From Lactobacillus bombicola (GTDB lineage Bacteria; Bacillota; Bacilli; Lactobacillales; Lactobacillaceae), in NCBI RefSeq assembly GCF_900112665.1, contig NZ_FOMN01000002.1, forward strand, positions 1 through 64,000: a stretch of 64,000 nt of DNA, given 5' to 3'. Positions 1 to 13,740 of the stretch are shown here, in pieces. The translations under genes and the position numbers were made by a program. Each line of letters begins with the position of its first letter. Positions within the stretch are counted from its first letter, which is position 1. The notes below the pieces were generated by a model. That model was not told the DNA's origin. It worked only from the letters and a program-made list of their open reading frames with translations, and did not search any database.

Positions 1-3000
1 TGTACCATTTGATTTTGGAATAGCATTTATTTCAGCCACTCCATCCTCTTCTAACTGAGCAATTTCATCTGCATTCTTAGCTTTTCTGATTGCACTCTTA
101 GCCTTTGCTTGGGCTTCATCAACTGCTTGACTTTGTTTTGCCTTTTCAGCACTAGTTAAGGTTAAATCTTGGCTTATCTTTTCCTTAGCTTTAGCAACAG
201 CATCTTCAATTGCCTTATTTGCTATATCTTTTTGATCATTAAGTGGTTTCCCAGGAATGTATTGTGCATCAATTGTTGCAATTCCTTTATCTTGTTGATC
301 TTCAACTTCTTGTGAAGTTATTGCACGATCAATTGAATTTTGTGCTTTTTGCAATTCTAGTTCAACATTGTCGATCTGTGCTTTCTTAGCAATACTGTCC
401 AAAGTTGAATCGGCATTAATTGCACTCTTAATTGTATCTGCTTCTTTGACAAGCGCATTTTTAGCTGCTTGCTTTTGAGTTTCTAATTGATTAGATGCTT
501 CATGTTGAGCATGAAGTGCAAGAACACCATTTTTATATTCATCTCTAATAGCTTGCGAATTCGTAGCTTCGTCAATCTTATCCAAAGCCTTTTGCTTCTG
601 AGCTTCTACAGCTTCAATTTGTTGCGCCTTAAGTTTTTGGGATAAGGTATTATCACTATTAATTGCGTTCTTAACAATTTCAGCCTCATCCATAATAAGT
701 TTCTTAGCATAAGATTTTTGATCTGCTATTGAAATTGAAGGTACATATTTAGCGTCGATATTGGTAATTCCAAGATTAAGAGCATCATTAATATTTTGGG
801 AATTTTCAGCCTTTTGAATATTCTCCTTAGCTATAGTCGCTTCTTGGTCAACTGCCGCCATCTGATCGGCCTTTGCTTTATCGTCTAATGATAAATCATT
901 TGCAATCTTATTTTTGATTACAGAAGCTTCTTGATCAATTGCTGCCTTAGCCTTAGCCTTTTGACTATCTAAGTTTCCTTGAGGAATGTATTGCGCATCA
1001 ATTGCGGCAATTCCTTTATTAACGGTATTCTTAAGTTCTTGAGCATTAGGCGCATTATCAATTGCTTCTTTAGCTTTAACTGCTTCTGCATCTACATTAG
1101 CTTTTTCTTTAGCCTTTGTAGCATTATCTAAAGTTACATCAGCTTCAATTGCATCCCTAATTTTCTTAGCTTCTTGATCAATTGTTGCTTTAGCTGCTAA
1201 TTTTTGATCTGCTAATGATGTGCTATTGGTTACATAGTCACTATCAATTTTACTAATTCCAGTAGATTGAGCATCCTTAACACTTTGAGCATTAGTTGCT
1301 TGATCTATTTTGTCTTTTGCATCAGCAGCATCTTTATCTACATTAGCCTTTTGTGCTGCTTTGGCAGCATTGTCAATTGTAGGATCAGCATCAATTGCAG
1401 CTTTAACTTTAGCCGCTTCTTGATCAATTGCTATTTGTGCATTTCTCTTTTGATCGGCTAATGACATACTACTTGGAATATGATCACTGTCAATCTTACT
1501 AATTCCAGCTATTTTAGCGTCTTTGACACCTTGAACATTTGGAGCTTGATCAACATTAATCTTAGCAGCTTGTGCATCTTTATCTACATTAGCTTTTTGA
1601 GTTGCTTTGGTTGCATTGTCTAATGTAGAATCAGCATCAATTTCGGCCTTAATCTTAGCGGCTTCTTGATCAATTGTTGCCTTAGCTTGAGATTTTTGAC
1701 TTTCTAAACTTCCATTTTCATTAGTTATATGTTGCCCATCTACTGCTACAATTCCATCACGAACTGCACCTTTTATACCTTGAGCGTTGGTTGCATTGTC
1801 AATTGCACCTTTAGCCTTAGTTGCTTCAGCATCAACATTGACTTTTTGCTTAGCTTTGGTTGCGTCATCTAAAGAAGGATCAGCATCAATTTCGGTTTTG
1901 ACTTTCTTAGCTTCTTGGTCAATAGCATCCTTAGCAGCTAACTTTTGATCGGCTAATGAAACTTTACTACTTAAGTGATCGGCATCAATCTTACTAATTC
2001 CTACTGCTTTAGCATCTTTAACACCTTGAGCATCTAGAGCCTGATCAATGTTATTCTTAGCAGCTTGTGCATCCTTATCCACATTATCTTTTTGTGCTAG
2101 TTTGGTTGCGTCGTCTAAAGAAGGATCAGCATCAATTTCAGCTTTAATCTTAGCCGCTTCTTGATCAATTATATTTTGCGCATTCCGCTTTTGATCGGCT
2201 AATGACATACCATTTACTAAATGATCACTATCAATCTTACTAATTCCAGCAGATTTTGCATCTTTTACTTCTTGAGCATTAGTTGCTTGATCAATCTTAC
2301 CTTTAGCGCTCGCTGCATCGTTATCTACATTAGCTTTTTGTTTTGCCTTTGCAGTATCATCTAAAGTTTCGTCGGCATCAATCTCAGCCTTAATTTTAGC
2401 GGCTTCTTGATCAATTGCTGCTTGAGCTGATGATTTTTGATCAGCTAATGAGGCACTATTTGGCACATGATCGCTGTCAATCTTACTGATACCAGCAGAT
2501 TTTGCATCCTTCACACCTTGAGCATTAGTTGCTTGATCAATGTTATTCTTAGCAACTTGTGCGTCTTTATCAACATTAGCTTTTTGAGCTGCTTTAATTG
2601 CATTATCTAAAGTAGAATCAGCATCAATCTCAGCCTTAATTTTAGCGGCTTCTTGATCAATCGCACTTTGCGCATTCCGTTTTTGATCAGCTAATGGAAT
2701 ATTGTTTGTTACATGATCATCATCAATCTTACTAATTCCATCAGCTTTAGCATCTTTGACTGCTTGAGCATTAGTTGATTCAGAAATCTTTGCCTTAGCA
2801 GCTTGTGCATCTCTATCAACACTATTCTTTTGTGCCAATTTTGTAGCATCATCTAAGGTAGAATCGGCATCAATTTCGGCTTTAATCTTAGCAGCTTCTT
2901 TTGTGATTTCTGCTTGCGCGTTTCTCTTTTGATCGGCTAATGAAGCACCGTTTTCTAAGTGATCACTATCAATTTTAGCAATTCCTGCACTTTGTGCATT

Positions 3001-6000
3001 CTTTACGCCTTGAGCATTAGGTGCTTGATCAATACTACTTTTAGCAGCTTGTACATCTTTATCGACATTAGCTTTTTGTGATTTCTTAGCTGAATCATCT
3101 AAAGTTTCATCTGCATCAATATCAGCCTTAATCTTAGCGGCTTCTTGATCAATAGCAGCTTTAGCATTAGTTTTTTGCTCAGCTAATGATGTATTACTTG
3201 GTACATAATCACTGTCAATCTTAGCAGTCCCAGTTGCTTGTGCATCTTTTATGCCTTGAGCATTAGGTGCTTGATCAATTTTCGCCTTAGCGGCTTGCGC
3301 GTCTCTATCTACAGTTAGCTTTTGCGCTGCCTTGAGTGCATCGTCTAGTGTTAGATCGGCATCAATATCAGCTTTAATTTTAGCAGCTTCTTGATCGATA
3401 GCGGCTTTAGCATTAGTCTTTTGCTCAGCTAATGATGTATTACTTGGTACATAATCACTATCAATTTTAGCAATTCCTGCACCTTGGGCATCTTTGACAC
3501 CTTGAGCATTCGTTGCTTGACCAATTTTAGCTTTAGCAGCAGCAGCATCCTTATCTACATTAGCTTTTTGCTTATTCTTTGTCGCATCGTCTAAGGCTGG
3601 ATCGGCATCAATCTCAGCCTTAATTTTAGTGGCTTCTTGGTCAATTGTCGCTTGAGCAGCAACTTTTTGATCCGCTAGTGAAGTACTATTTGGAATGTGA
3701 TCACCATCAATTTTGGCAATTCCAGTTGCTTTAGCATCCTTCACGCTTTGAGCATTAGGTGCTTGATCAATACTATTTTTAGCAGCTTGCGCATCTTTAT
3801 TAACGTTAGCTTTTTGGGCAGCTTTAGTTGCATCATCTAAGGTTTCATCTGCATCAATTTCAGCCTTAATCTTGGCAGCTTCTTGATCAATTATACCTTG
3901 AGCAGCCTTCTTTTGATCTTCCAGTGACATACTATTTGGTACGTGGTCACCATCAATCTTACTAATTCCAGCTGCTTTGGCATCTTTGACGCCTTGCGCA
4001 TCTATAGCTTGATCAATATTGTTCTTAGCCGCATTGGCATGAGCATCAACATTAGCTTTTTGCTTAGCCTTAGTTGCATCATCCAAAGTTGGATCAGTAT
4101 CAATTTCCGCTTTAATCTTAGCGGTTTCTTGGTCAATTACACCTTGAGCAACCTTCTTTTGATCTTCTAATGAGATACCACTTGGCACATGGTCACTATC
4201 AATCTTACTAATTCCAGCTGCTTTAGCATCTTTGACACTTTGCGCATTAGGTGCTTGATCAATGCTATTCTTAGCGGCTTGCACATCTTTATCAACGTTA
4301 GCCTTTTGTTTTGTCTTTTCGTTGGTATCCAGAGATGGGTCAGCATCAATTTCAGCCTTAATCTTAGTGGCTTCTTGATCAATAGCAGCTTGTGCTGATG
4401 ACTTTTGATCGGCTAATGAAGCACTATTTGGTACATAATCGCTATCAATCTTGTTAATGCCGGCTTTAGCAGCATCTTTAACTGCTTGCGCATCTGCAGC
4501 CTGATCAATCTTAGCCTTAGCGGCTTGTGCGTCTTTATTTACGTTGGCCTTTTGCGCGGCCTTAGTTGCATCATCTAAAGTTACATCGGCATCAATTTCC
4601 GCTTTAATCTTAGCGGCTTCTTGATCAATTGTACTTTGCGCATTTTTCTTCTGATCATTTAATGAAATGCCACTTGGTACATGATCAGCATCAATCTTAG
4701 TAACTCCCGCAGCTTGCGCATCTTTGACACCTTGGGCATCAGCGGATTGACTAATTTTAGCCTTCGCATCTGTTGCATCCTTATCTACATTTGCTTTTTG
4801 TGCATCCTTAGCATCACAATCTAAAGTTACATCGGCATCAATTTCAGCTTTAATCTTAGCAGCTTCTTGATCAATTATCGCTTGAGCAGCAGCCTTTTGA
4901 TCAGCTAATGACATCTTGCTACTTTGATGATCTGAATCAATTTTACTAATTCCTGCAACTTGAGCATCTTTAATACCTTGGGCATTAATTGCAGCATCAA
5001 TGTTAGCTTTTGCAGTTTGTGCATCTTTATCAACGTTGCCTTTTTGAACTGCTTTAGTTGCACTATCTAAAGTAGAATCGGCATCGATTTCAGCCTTAAT
5101 TTTAGCGGCTTCTTGGTCAATTATATTTTGTGCATTCTTCTTTTGATTTTCTAAAGATACACTATTTGGTATATGATCTGAATCAATCTTGTTAATTCCA
5201 GCGGCTTGCGCATCTTTGACACCTTGGGCATCTGTAGCTTGATCAATATTGTTCTTAGCTGCATTTGCATCAGCATCAACATTAGCTTTTTGTTTTGCCT
5301 TAGTTGCATCATCTAAAGTTAGATCATTATCAATTTCGGCCTTAATCTTAGCGGCTTCTTGATCAATTAAACCTTGAGCGGCCTTTTTCTGATCGGTAAG
5401 TGATGCACTATTTGGTACATGATCAGAGTCAATCTTACTAATTCCAGCTGCTTGTGCATCTTTGACGCCTTGCGCGTTAGGTGCTTGAGCAACCTTATTT
5501 TTAGCTACTGCTGCATCATTGTCCACATTAGTTTTTTGTTTGGCCTTAGTTGCAGCATCTATAGTTACATCAGTATCAATTTCGGCCTTAATCTTAGCCG
5601 CTTCTTGATCAATTGCATCTTGAGCATTCTTCTTTTGATCAGCAAGAGAAGTACTATTTGGTATATGATCGGCATCAATCTTAATGATTCCAGCATTTTG
5701 CGCATCCTTAACATCCTGGGCATTAGTTGCAACATCAATCTTATTCTTAGCTGCTTGTGCATCAGCATCAACATTAGCTTTTTGCTTTGCCTTAGCCACA
5801 TCATCTAGGGTTGAATCATTATCAATTTCAGCTTTAATTTTTATTGCTTCTTGATCAATTAAACCTTGTGCATTCTTCTTTTGATCGTCTAAAGAAGTAC
5901 TATTTGATATATGATCGGCATCAATTTTAATGATTCCAGCATTTTGCGCATCCTTAACATCTTGAGCATTAGTTGCAGCATCAATCTTATTCTTAGCCGC

Positions 6001-9000
6001 TTGCGCATCAGTATCTACGTTAGCTTTTTGCTTTGCCTTTGTAGCACTGTCTAGGGTTGGATCAGATTCAATTTCGGCCTTAATCTTAGCCGCTTCCTGA
6101 TCAATTGCAGATTGTGCATTCTTTTTCTGATCTGCTAATGACAAGCTATTTGGTACATGATCGGCATCAATCTTAATAATTCCAGCATTTTGCGCATCTT
6201 TTACGCTTTGAGCGTTTGTTGCTTGATTAATCTTGCTCTTAGCATCTTGCGCGTCAGTATCTACGTTAGCTTTTTGCTTTGCCTTTGTAGCACTGTCTAG
6301 GGTTGGATCAGATTCAATTTCGGCCTTAATCTTAGCCGCTTCCTGATCAATTGTTGCTTGTGCTTTAGCTTTTTGTGCGTCTAAACTTCCATTTTGACCG
6401 GATACATGCTGGGCATCAATTGCTGAAATTCCATCATGTAGAGAAGATTTGATTTCTTGAGCATTATTTGCACCATCAATTGCTTTCTTGGCTTTTGTTA
6501 CTTCATTATTAACATTATTCTTTTGCACATCTTTTGTCGCATCATCTAATGTTATATCAGCATCAATTTCTGCCTTAACCTTTTTAGCTTCGGCATCAAT
6601 TTCAGCTTTTGCTGCCAATCTTTGATCCGATAATGAGATATTATTACTTTGATGATCTGAGTCAATCTTAATAATTCCAGCATTTTGCGCATCATTTACC
6701 TCTTGGGCATTAGTTGCAGCATCAATCTTATTCTTAGCTGCTTGCGCATCAGTATCTACGTTACCTTTTTGACTAATCTTGGTAGCATCGTCTAGAGTTA
6801 CATCAGCATCAATCTCAGCTTTAATCTTAGCCGCTTCTTGATCAATTGCAGATTGTGCATTCTTCTTCTGATCGGCTAATGATAAGTTGTTTGGTACATG
6901 ATCAGAGTCAATCTTACTAATTCCGGACGTTTTAGCATCTTTTACACCTTGGGCACTAGTAGCCTGATCAATATTATTCTTGGCTGCCTGCGCATCCTTG
7001 TCAACATTACTCTTTTGCGCTGTCTTAGTTGCATTATCTAAACTTGGATCATTGTCAATTTCAGCTTTAATCTTAGCCGCTTCTTGATCAATTGCAGATT
7101 GTGCATTCTTCTTCTGATCGGCTAATGATAAGTTGTTTGGTACATGATCAGAGTCAATCTTACTAATTCCAGCTATCTTAGCATCTTTAACACTCTGAGC
7201 ATCAGAAGCTTGATCAATCTTATTTTTAGCGGCTTGCGCATCTTTATCAACATTACTCTTTTGTGCTGCTTTTTCAGCATTATCTAAACTAGGATCATTG
7301 TCAATTTCAGCTTTAATTTTAGCCGCTTCTTGATCAATCTCTGATTGAGCGTTCTTCTTTTGATCAGCTAATGATGAGTTATTTGGCACATGGTCATTAT
7401 CAATTTTAATAATTCCAGCAGCTTGCGCATCTTTGACACCTTGCGCGTCAAGAGCTTGATTAATCTTATTTTTAGCTACAACTGCATCTTTATCAACATT
7501 ACCCTTTTGCGCTGCCTTTTCAGTATTATCTAAACTAGTATCAGCATCAATATTTGCCTTAATCTTAGTTGCTTCTTGATCAATTGCATCTTGGGCATTC
7601 TTCTTTTGATCAGCAAGTGACGTACTGCTTGGAATATGATCACTATCAATCTTAATAATTCCAGCGGCTTGGGCATCCTTTACTTCCTGCGCATTAACTG
7701 CTTGATCAATCTTGTTTTTAGCTACAGCTGCATCAGTATCGACATTGGCTTTTTGTTTAGTCTTAGCTGCGTTATCTAAAGTAGAATCATTGTCAATTTC
7801 AGCTTTAATCTTAGCCGCTTCTTGATCAATTGCAGATTGCGCATTCTTCTTCTGATCGGCTAATGTTGTAATACTTGGAATATGATCACCATCAATCTTA
7901 GTAATTCCGGCTGCTTGCGCATCTTTGATACCTTGAGCATCAGGAGCTTGATTAATCTTATTCTTAGCAACAGTTGCATCATTATCAACATTCGCTTTTT
8001 GCTTGGCCTTAGCCGCATTATCTAAAGTTGAATCATTATCAATATCAAATTTGATTTTAGCGGCTTCTTGGTCAATTGCGTCTTGAGCATTTTTCTTTTG
8101 ATCGGCTAATGATAAGTTGTTTGGTACATGATCACTGTCAATCTTAATAATTCCGGCTGCTTGCGCATCTTTCACACCTTGAGCATCAAGTGCTTGATCA
8201 ATCTTATTTTTGGCTGCAACCGCATCACTATCGACATTTGCTTTTTGCTTAAGTTTAGTCGCATTGTCTAAAGTCGAATCATTGTCTATTTCAGCTTTAA
8301 TCTTAGCGGCTTCTTGATCAATCGCACTTTGGGCATTTTTCTTTTGATTGTCTAAAGATACATTATTTGGAATATGGTCGCTATCAATTTTGGCAATTCC
8401 AGCTGCTTGCGTATCTTTTACACCTTGAGCATTAGTTGCAGCATCAATATTCTTTTTAGCATTGGCTGCATCGACATCGACATCAGCTTTTTGCTTAGCT
8501 TTAGTTGCAGCATCTAATGTCACATCTTTATCTATCTCAGCTTTAATTTTAGCGGCTTCTTGATCAATTGCATTTTGAGCACTCTTCTTTTGATCAGTCA
8601 GAGTAACATTATTTGGAATGTGATCGCCATCAATCTTATTAATTCCAGCTATTTGAGCATCCTTAACGCCTTGTGCATTAGTTGCTTGATCTATTTGAGT
8701 TTTAGCAGCCGCGGCATCAGCATCAACATTATTCTTTTGTGAAGCTTTTTGTTCACTATCCAAAGTTGGATCAGCATCGATTTCAGCTTTAATCTTAACT
8801 GCTTCTTGGTCAATAGCATTTTGAGCACTCTTCTTTTGATCGGCAAGTGACGTACTGTTAGGAACATGATCACTATCAATTTTAATAATACCAGCTGCTT
8901 GGGCATCTTTAACTTCTTGAGCATTAGTTGCTTGATCTATTTTACTCTTAGCAGCAGCAGCATCAATATCAACATTACCCTTTTGTGTTGCTTTAGTAGC

Positions 9001-12000
9001 ATTATCTAACGTTGGATCGTTATCAATTTCAGCTTTTACTTTAGCTGCTTCTTGATCAATTGCACTTTGAGCACTTCGCTTTTGTTCTGCTAAAGAAACA
9101 CTATTAGTAATGTGGTCACCATCAATTTTGATAATACCAACTGCTTGGGCATCTTTGACAGTTTGAGAGTTAGTTGCTTGATTTATCTTGTTTTTGGCAT
9201 CAGCAGCATCCTTATCAACGTTTCCTTTTTGTATAGCCTTAGTAGCACTATCCAAAGTTGAATCAGCTTCAATTTCAGCCTTAATCTTAGCGGCTTCTTG
9301 GTCGATTAATAGGGCGGCATTCTTCTTTTGATCTTCAAGTGAAGTGCTATTAGAAATATGATCAGCATCAATCTTAGTAATACCAACTGCTTGGGCATCT
9401 TTTACACCCTGGGCATTAATTGCTTGATCTATTTTACTCTTGGCGTCAGCAGCATCTTTATCGACATTGCCTTTTTGTGTTGCTTTTTGAGCTCTATCTA
9501 GGCTATCATCAGCTTCAATTTCAGCCTTAATTTTAGTAGCTTCGGCATCGATTGCATCTTGGGCTGCTTTCTTTTGATCGGCTAATGAAATTTTATTTGG
9601 AATATGATCGCTATCAATTTTAGCAATTCCCGCATTAGTTGCATCCTTAACACCTTGAGCACTAACTGCCTGATCTATTTTTACCTTAGCTGCAGCAGCA
9701 TCAATATCGACATTGCCTTTTTGAGCTGCTTTAGCAGCCGCATCTAAAGTTACATCAGCTTCAATTTCGGCTTTTACTTTAGCCGCCTCTTGATCAATTA
9801 TACTCTGAGCATTTTTCTTTTGATCAGCTAGTGATGTACTATTTGGTACATGGTCACTATCAATCTTAGAAATCCCATTATCACGTGCATCTTTCACAGC
9901 TTGAGCTCCAGTTGCTTGATCTATTTTAGTTTTAGCATTAGTTGCATCAGTATCAACATTGGCCTTTTGTTTTGTCTTAGCTGCGTCATCTAAAGTTACA
10001 TCAGCATCTATTTCACCCTTTACTTTGGTAACTTCTTGATCAATAGCATCTTTAGCCGCCTTCTTTTGATCAGCTAATGAAGTAGAACCTGAAATATGAT
10101 CAGCATCTATTTTAGCGATTCCAGCTATTTGCTCATCTTTAACTATTTGGGCATTAGTTGCTTGGTCAATCTTAGTTTTAGCATTAGTTACATCAGTATC
10201 AACATCAGCTTTTTGTTTTGCTTTTTCTACATCATTTAGGGTTACATCAGCATCAATTTCGGCCTTAATCTTAGTTGCTTCCGCATCTATTGCTGATTTT
10301 GCCTTTGCTTTTTGACTGTCCAAACTTCCATTTTCACCTGGTACATATTGCGCATCGATAGCTACTATTCCATCGTGTAGTGAAGTTTTAACCTCTTGAG
10401 CATTCTTTGAGTTATCGATAGCTACTTTAGCTTTAGTTGCTTCAGTATCAACATTGGCCTTTTGTTTTGTCTTAGTTGCGTCATCTAAAGTTACATCAGC
10501 ATCAATCATACTCTTGACTCTTCTTGCTTCAGAATCAATTGTTAATTTAGCTGATTGTTTTTGATCGTCTAAAGACAATGTATTAGGGATGTGATCTGCA
10601 TCTATTTTCACAATTCCATCATTTTTGGCATCTTTAATGCTCTGTGCATCAGTAGCTTGACTAATCTTACTCTTAGCTGCGACTGCATCAACATCCACAT
10701 TAGCTTTTTGCTTGGTTTTAGTAGCATCATCTAAGCTCTTGTCAGCATCAATTTCACCCTTAATCTTCTCTGCTTCTCGGTCAATTGCATCTTGAGCTGC
10801 CTTCTTTTGATCAGCTAATGAAATACTATTTGGAATATGATCGCTATCTATCTTTCTGATACCTTCATTTTTAGCATCTTTGATACCTTGAGCACTTGTT
10901 GCTTGATCAATCTTATTCTTGGCTGCTTGAGCATCTTTATTAACGTTACTCTTTTGCGTAGCCTTTTCGGCACTATCTAAAGTCGCATCAGCATCTATTT
11001 CAGCTTTAACCTTAGTTGCTTCTTGATCAATGGCATCTTGGGCATTTTTCTTTTGATCGGCCAATGACACAGTGTTTGGAATGTAATCAGCATCAATTTT
11101 AATAATTCCAGCTGCTTGCGCATCCTTAACAGCTTGAGCCGTTGCTGCCTGATCAATATTAGATTTAGCAGCTAAAGCATCTTTGTCAACGTTGGCCTTT
11201 TGTTTTGCCTTTTCAACGTCATCTAAGGTCGCATCGGCATCAATCTCGGCCTTAATCTTAGTTGCTTCTTGATCAATGGCATCTTTGGCTGTCTTCTTTT
11301 GATCAGCTAATGAGATGTTATTTGGAACATGATCGCTATCGATTTTAATAATTCCAGCATTTTGCGCATCCTTCACACCTTGAGCATTAGTTGCTTGGTC
11401 AATCTTCACTTTGGCAGCAGCAGCATCAATATCAACATTATTTTTCTGCGCTACTTTCTCATTATTATCTAAACTATTATCAGCATCGATTTCAGCCTTA
11501 ATCTTAGTTGCTTCTGCATCAATTATTGCCTTAGCATTTTTCTTTTGATCAGCTAGTGAAGTAGAACCTGGAATATGATCACTGTCAATATTAATTATTC
11601 CCTGATTTTTAGCGTTTTTAACACCTTGAGCATTTGCTACTTGATCTATTTGAGTCTTAGCTGCTGCCGCATCACTGTCTACATTTGTTTTTTGTTTTGC
11701 CTTAGTAGCATCATCCAAAGTTGGATCGGCATCGATTTCAGCCTTAATCTTAGTTGCTTCTTGATCAATTGCATCTTTAGCTGCCTTCTTTTGATCAGCT
11801 AATGAAGTAGAACCTGGAATATGATCACTATCAATCTTGGCAATTCCTTCTGCTTTAGCATCCTTAACTCCCTGTGAACCTGTTGCTTGATCAATTTTTG
11901 CTTTAGCTGCATCAGCATCAGTATCCACATTAGCTTTTTGCTTAGCCTTAGCCGCATCATCTAAAGTTACATCAGCATCAATTTCGGCTTTAACCTTAGC

Positions 12001-13740
12001 TGCTTCCGCATCAATGGCATCTTTAGCAATTTTCTTTTGACCAGTTAGTGAGGTTGAATTAGGAATATAATCAGCATCAATTTTGGCAATTCCTTCTGCT
12101 TTAGCGTCCTTGACTCCTTGTGAGCTTGTTGCTTGATCTATCTTTTTCTTAGCATTTGTCGCATCAGCATCAACATTACCCTTTTGAACTGCTTTTTCAG
12201 CACTGTCTAAACTAGTATCCGCATCAATTTCAGCCTTAATCTTCTTTGCTTCTTGATCAATTGCATCCTGAGCTGCCTTCTTTTGATCAGTTAAAGAAAC
12301 CTTGTTTGGAATGTGATCCGCGTCAATTTTTGCAATTCCAGCTTCAGTTGCTTCTTTCACACCTTGAGCATTAGTTGCTTGATCAATCTTTCTCTTAGCA
12401 GCATCGGCATCAGCATCAACATTCGCTTTTTGAGTGGCTTTTTCGGCATTATCTAAGGTCTCATCAGCATCAATTTCGGCTTTAATCTTAGTTGCTTCAC
12501 GATCAATAGCACTTTTATCATTTTGCTTAATTTCATCTAAAGAAATATTATTTCTAACATGATCACTGTCAATCTTAATAATGCCTGCATCTTTTGCATC
12601 CTTAACGCCCTGAGCATTAGTTGCTTGGTCTATTTTAACTTTAGCAGCTGCAGCATCAATATCAACATTAGACTTTTGCTTCGCCTTAGTTGCATCATCT
12701 AAAGTATCGTCAGCATCAATTTCAGCTTTTATTTTTACTGCTTCTTGATCAATTATTCCTTTAGCAGCTTGTTTTTGGTCCGCCAAAGAAGTGGTGCCTG
12801 GAATATGATCTGAATCAATTTTAGCTATTCCTGCAGCTTGAGCGTCCTTCACACCTTGGGCATCAAGGGCTTGATCAATCTTATCTTTAGCTGCTGCAGC
12901 ATCAGTATCAACATTAGATTTTTGTTTGGCTTTAGTTACATCATCCAAAGTTACATCGGCATCAATTTCTGCTTTGATTTTAGTAGCTTCTTGATCGATA
13001 GCAGCTTTAGCAGCTTGTTTTTGATCAATCAATGACATTTTATTTGGAATATGATCTGAATCAATCTTCGCAATCCCTGCTGCCTGTTCATCTTTAACTG
13101 CTTGTGCATTGGTAGCCGCATTAATCTTATTTTTAGCTGCTGTAGCATCTGTATCAACATTGGCCTTTTGCTTGGCTTTTTCTGTATTATCTAAAGTTAC
13201 ATCGGCATCAATTTCAGCCTTAATCTTAGTTGCTTCTTGATCAATTGCATTTTGTGCAACTCGTTTTTGATCAGGCAATGAAGTTTTGTTAGGAATATGA
13301 TCGGCGTCAATCTTAGCTATACCTTCTACTTGAGCATTTTTAACTGCTTGTGCGTTAGGCGCAGCGTTAATTTTGTTTTTAGCAGCTGTAGCATCAGCAT
13401 CAACATTAGCTTTTTGAGTATCTTTTTCTGCATTGTCTAAAGTTACATCGGCATCAATTTCGGCCTTGATTTTAGTTGCTTCTCGATCAATTGCATCAGT
13501 AGAAACCTGCTTTTGTTCATTTAAAGCCGTACCAGATTGATGTGCTGCATCAATTGCAGCTTTACCATTTTTCTCTGCCTTACTTACTTCGCTAGGGATG
13601 ATAGCTTGATCTATTTTACTTTTGGCATCACTAGCAGCTTTATCAACCGCATCTTTTTGTGTTTTCTTAGCAAGATCGTCAAGGGTAGGATCATTATCGA
13701 TTTCTCCCTTAATCTTAGTTGCTTCATCATCGATAGATTT
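1..13740 (-). repeat. About 55 tandem 246-nt (82-aa) DUF1542-like modules
   Basis: In-frame tandem array inside the giant surface-protein gene. The landmark encoding the EAxKIKAEID core recurs every 246 nt (for example at 5600, 5846, 6092, 6338). A typical module reads GIxKIDxDHxPN-xSLADQK, then AxAxIDQEAxKIKAEIDAD, then PxLDDATKxKQKANVDxDA, then AAKxKIDQATNAQxVKDA. It is rich in A, K, D and Q, nearly free of aromatics and prolines, and heptad-like, so each module is probably a small helical bundle. Four modules (tcta/tcca landmarks at 968, 1703, 6380, 10319) carry a different GSL(E/D)(S/A)QK loop, three of them one codon longer. Modules at 1-950 diverge from the core. Array length divided by 246 gives the count of about 55; it continues past the left edge. 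Confidence 0.92.

Noticed and set aside
1-13740. Possible CRISPR array because of regular repetition
   Set aside because: The period is 246 nt, repeats are not separated by unique spacers, and the whole stretch is one coding frame.
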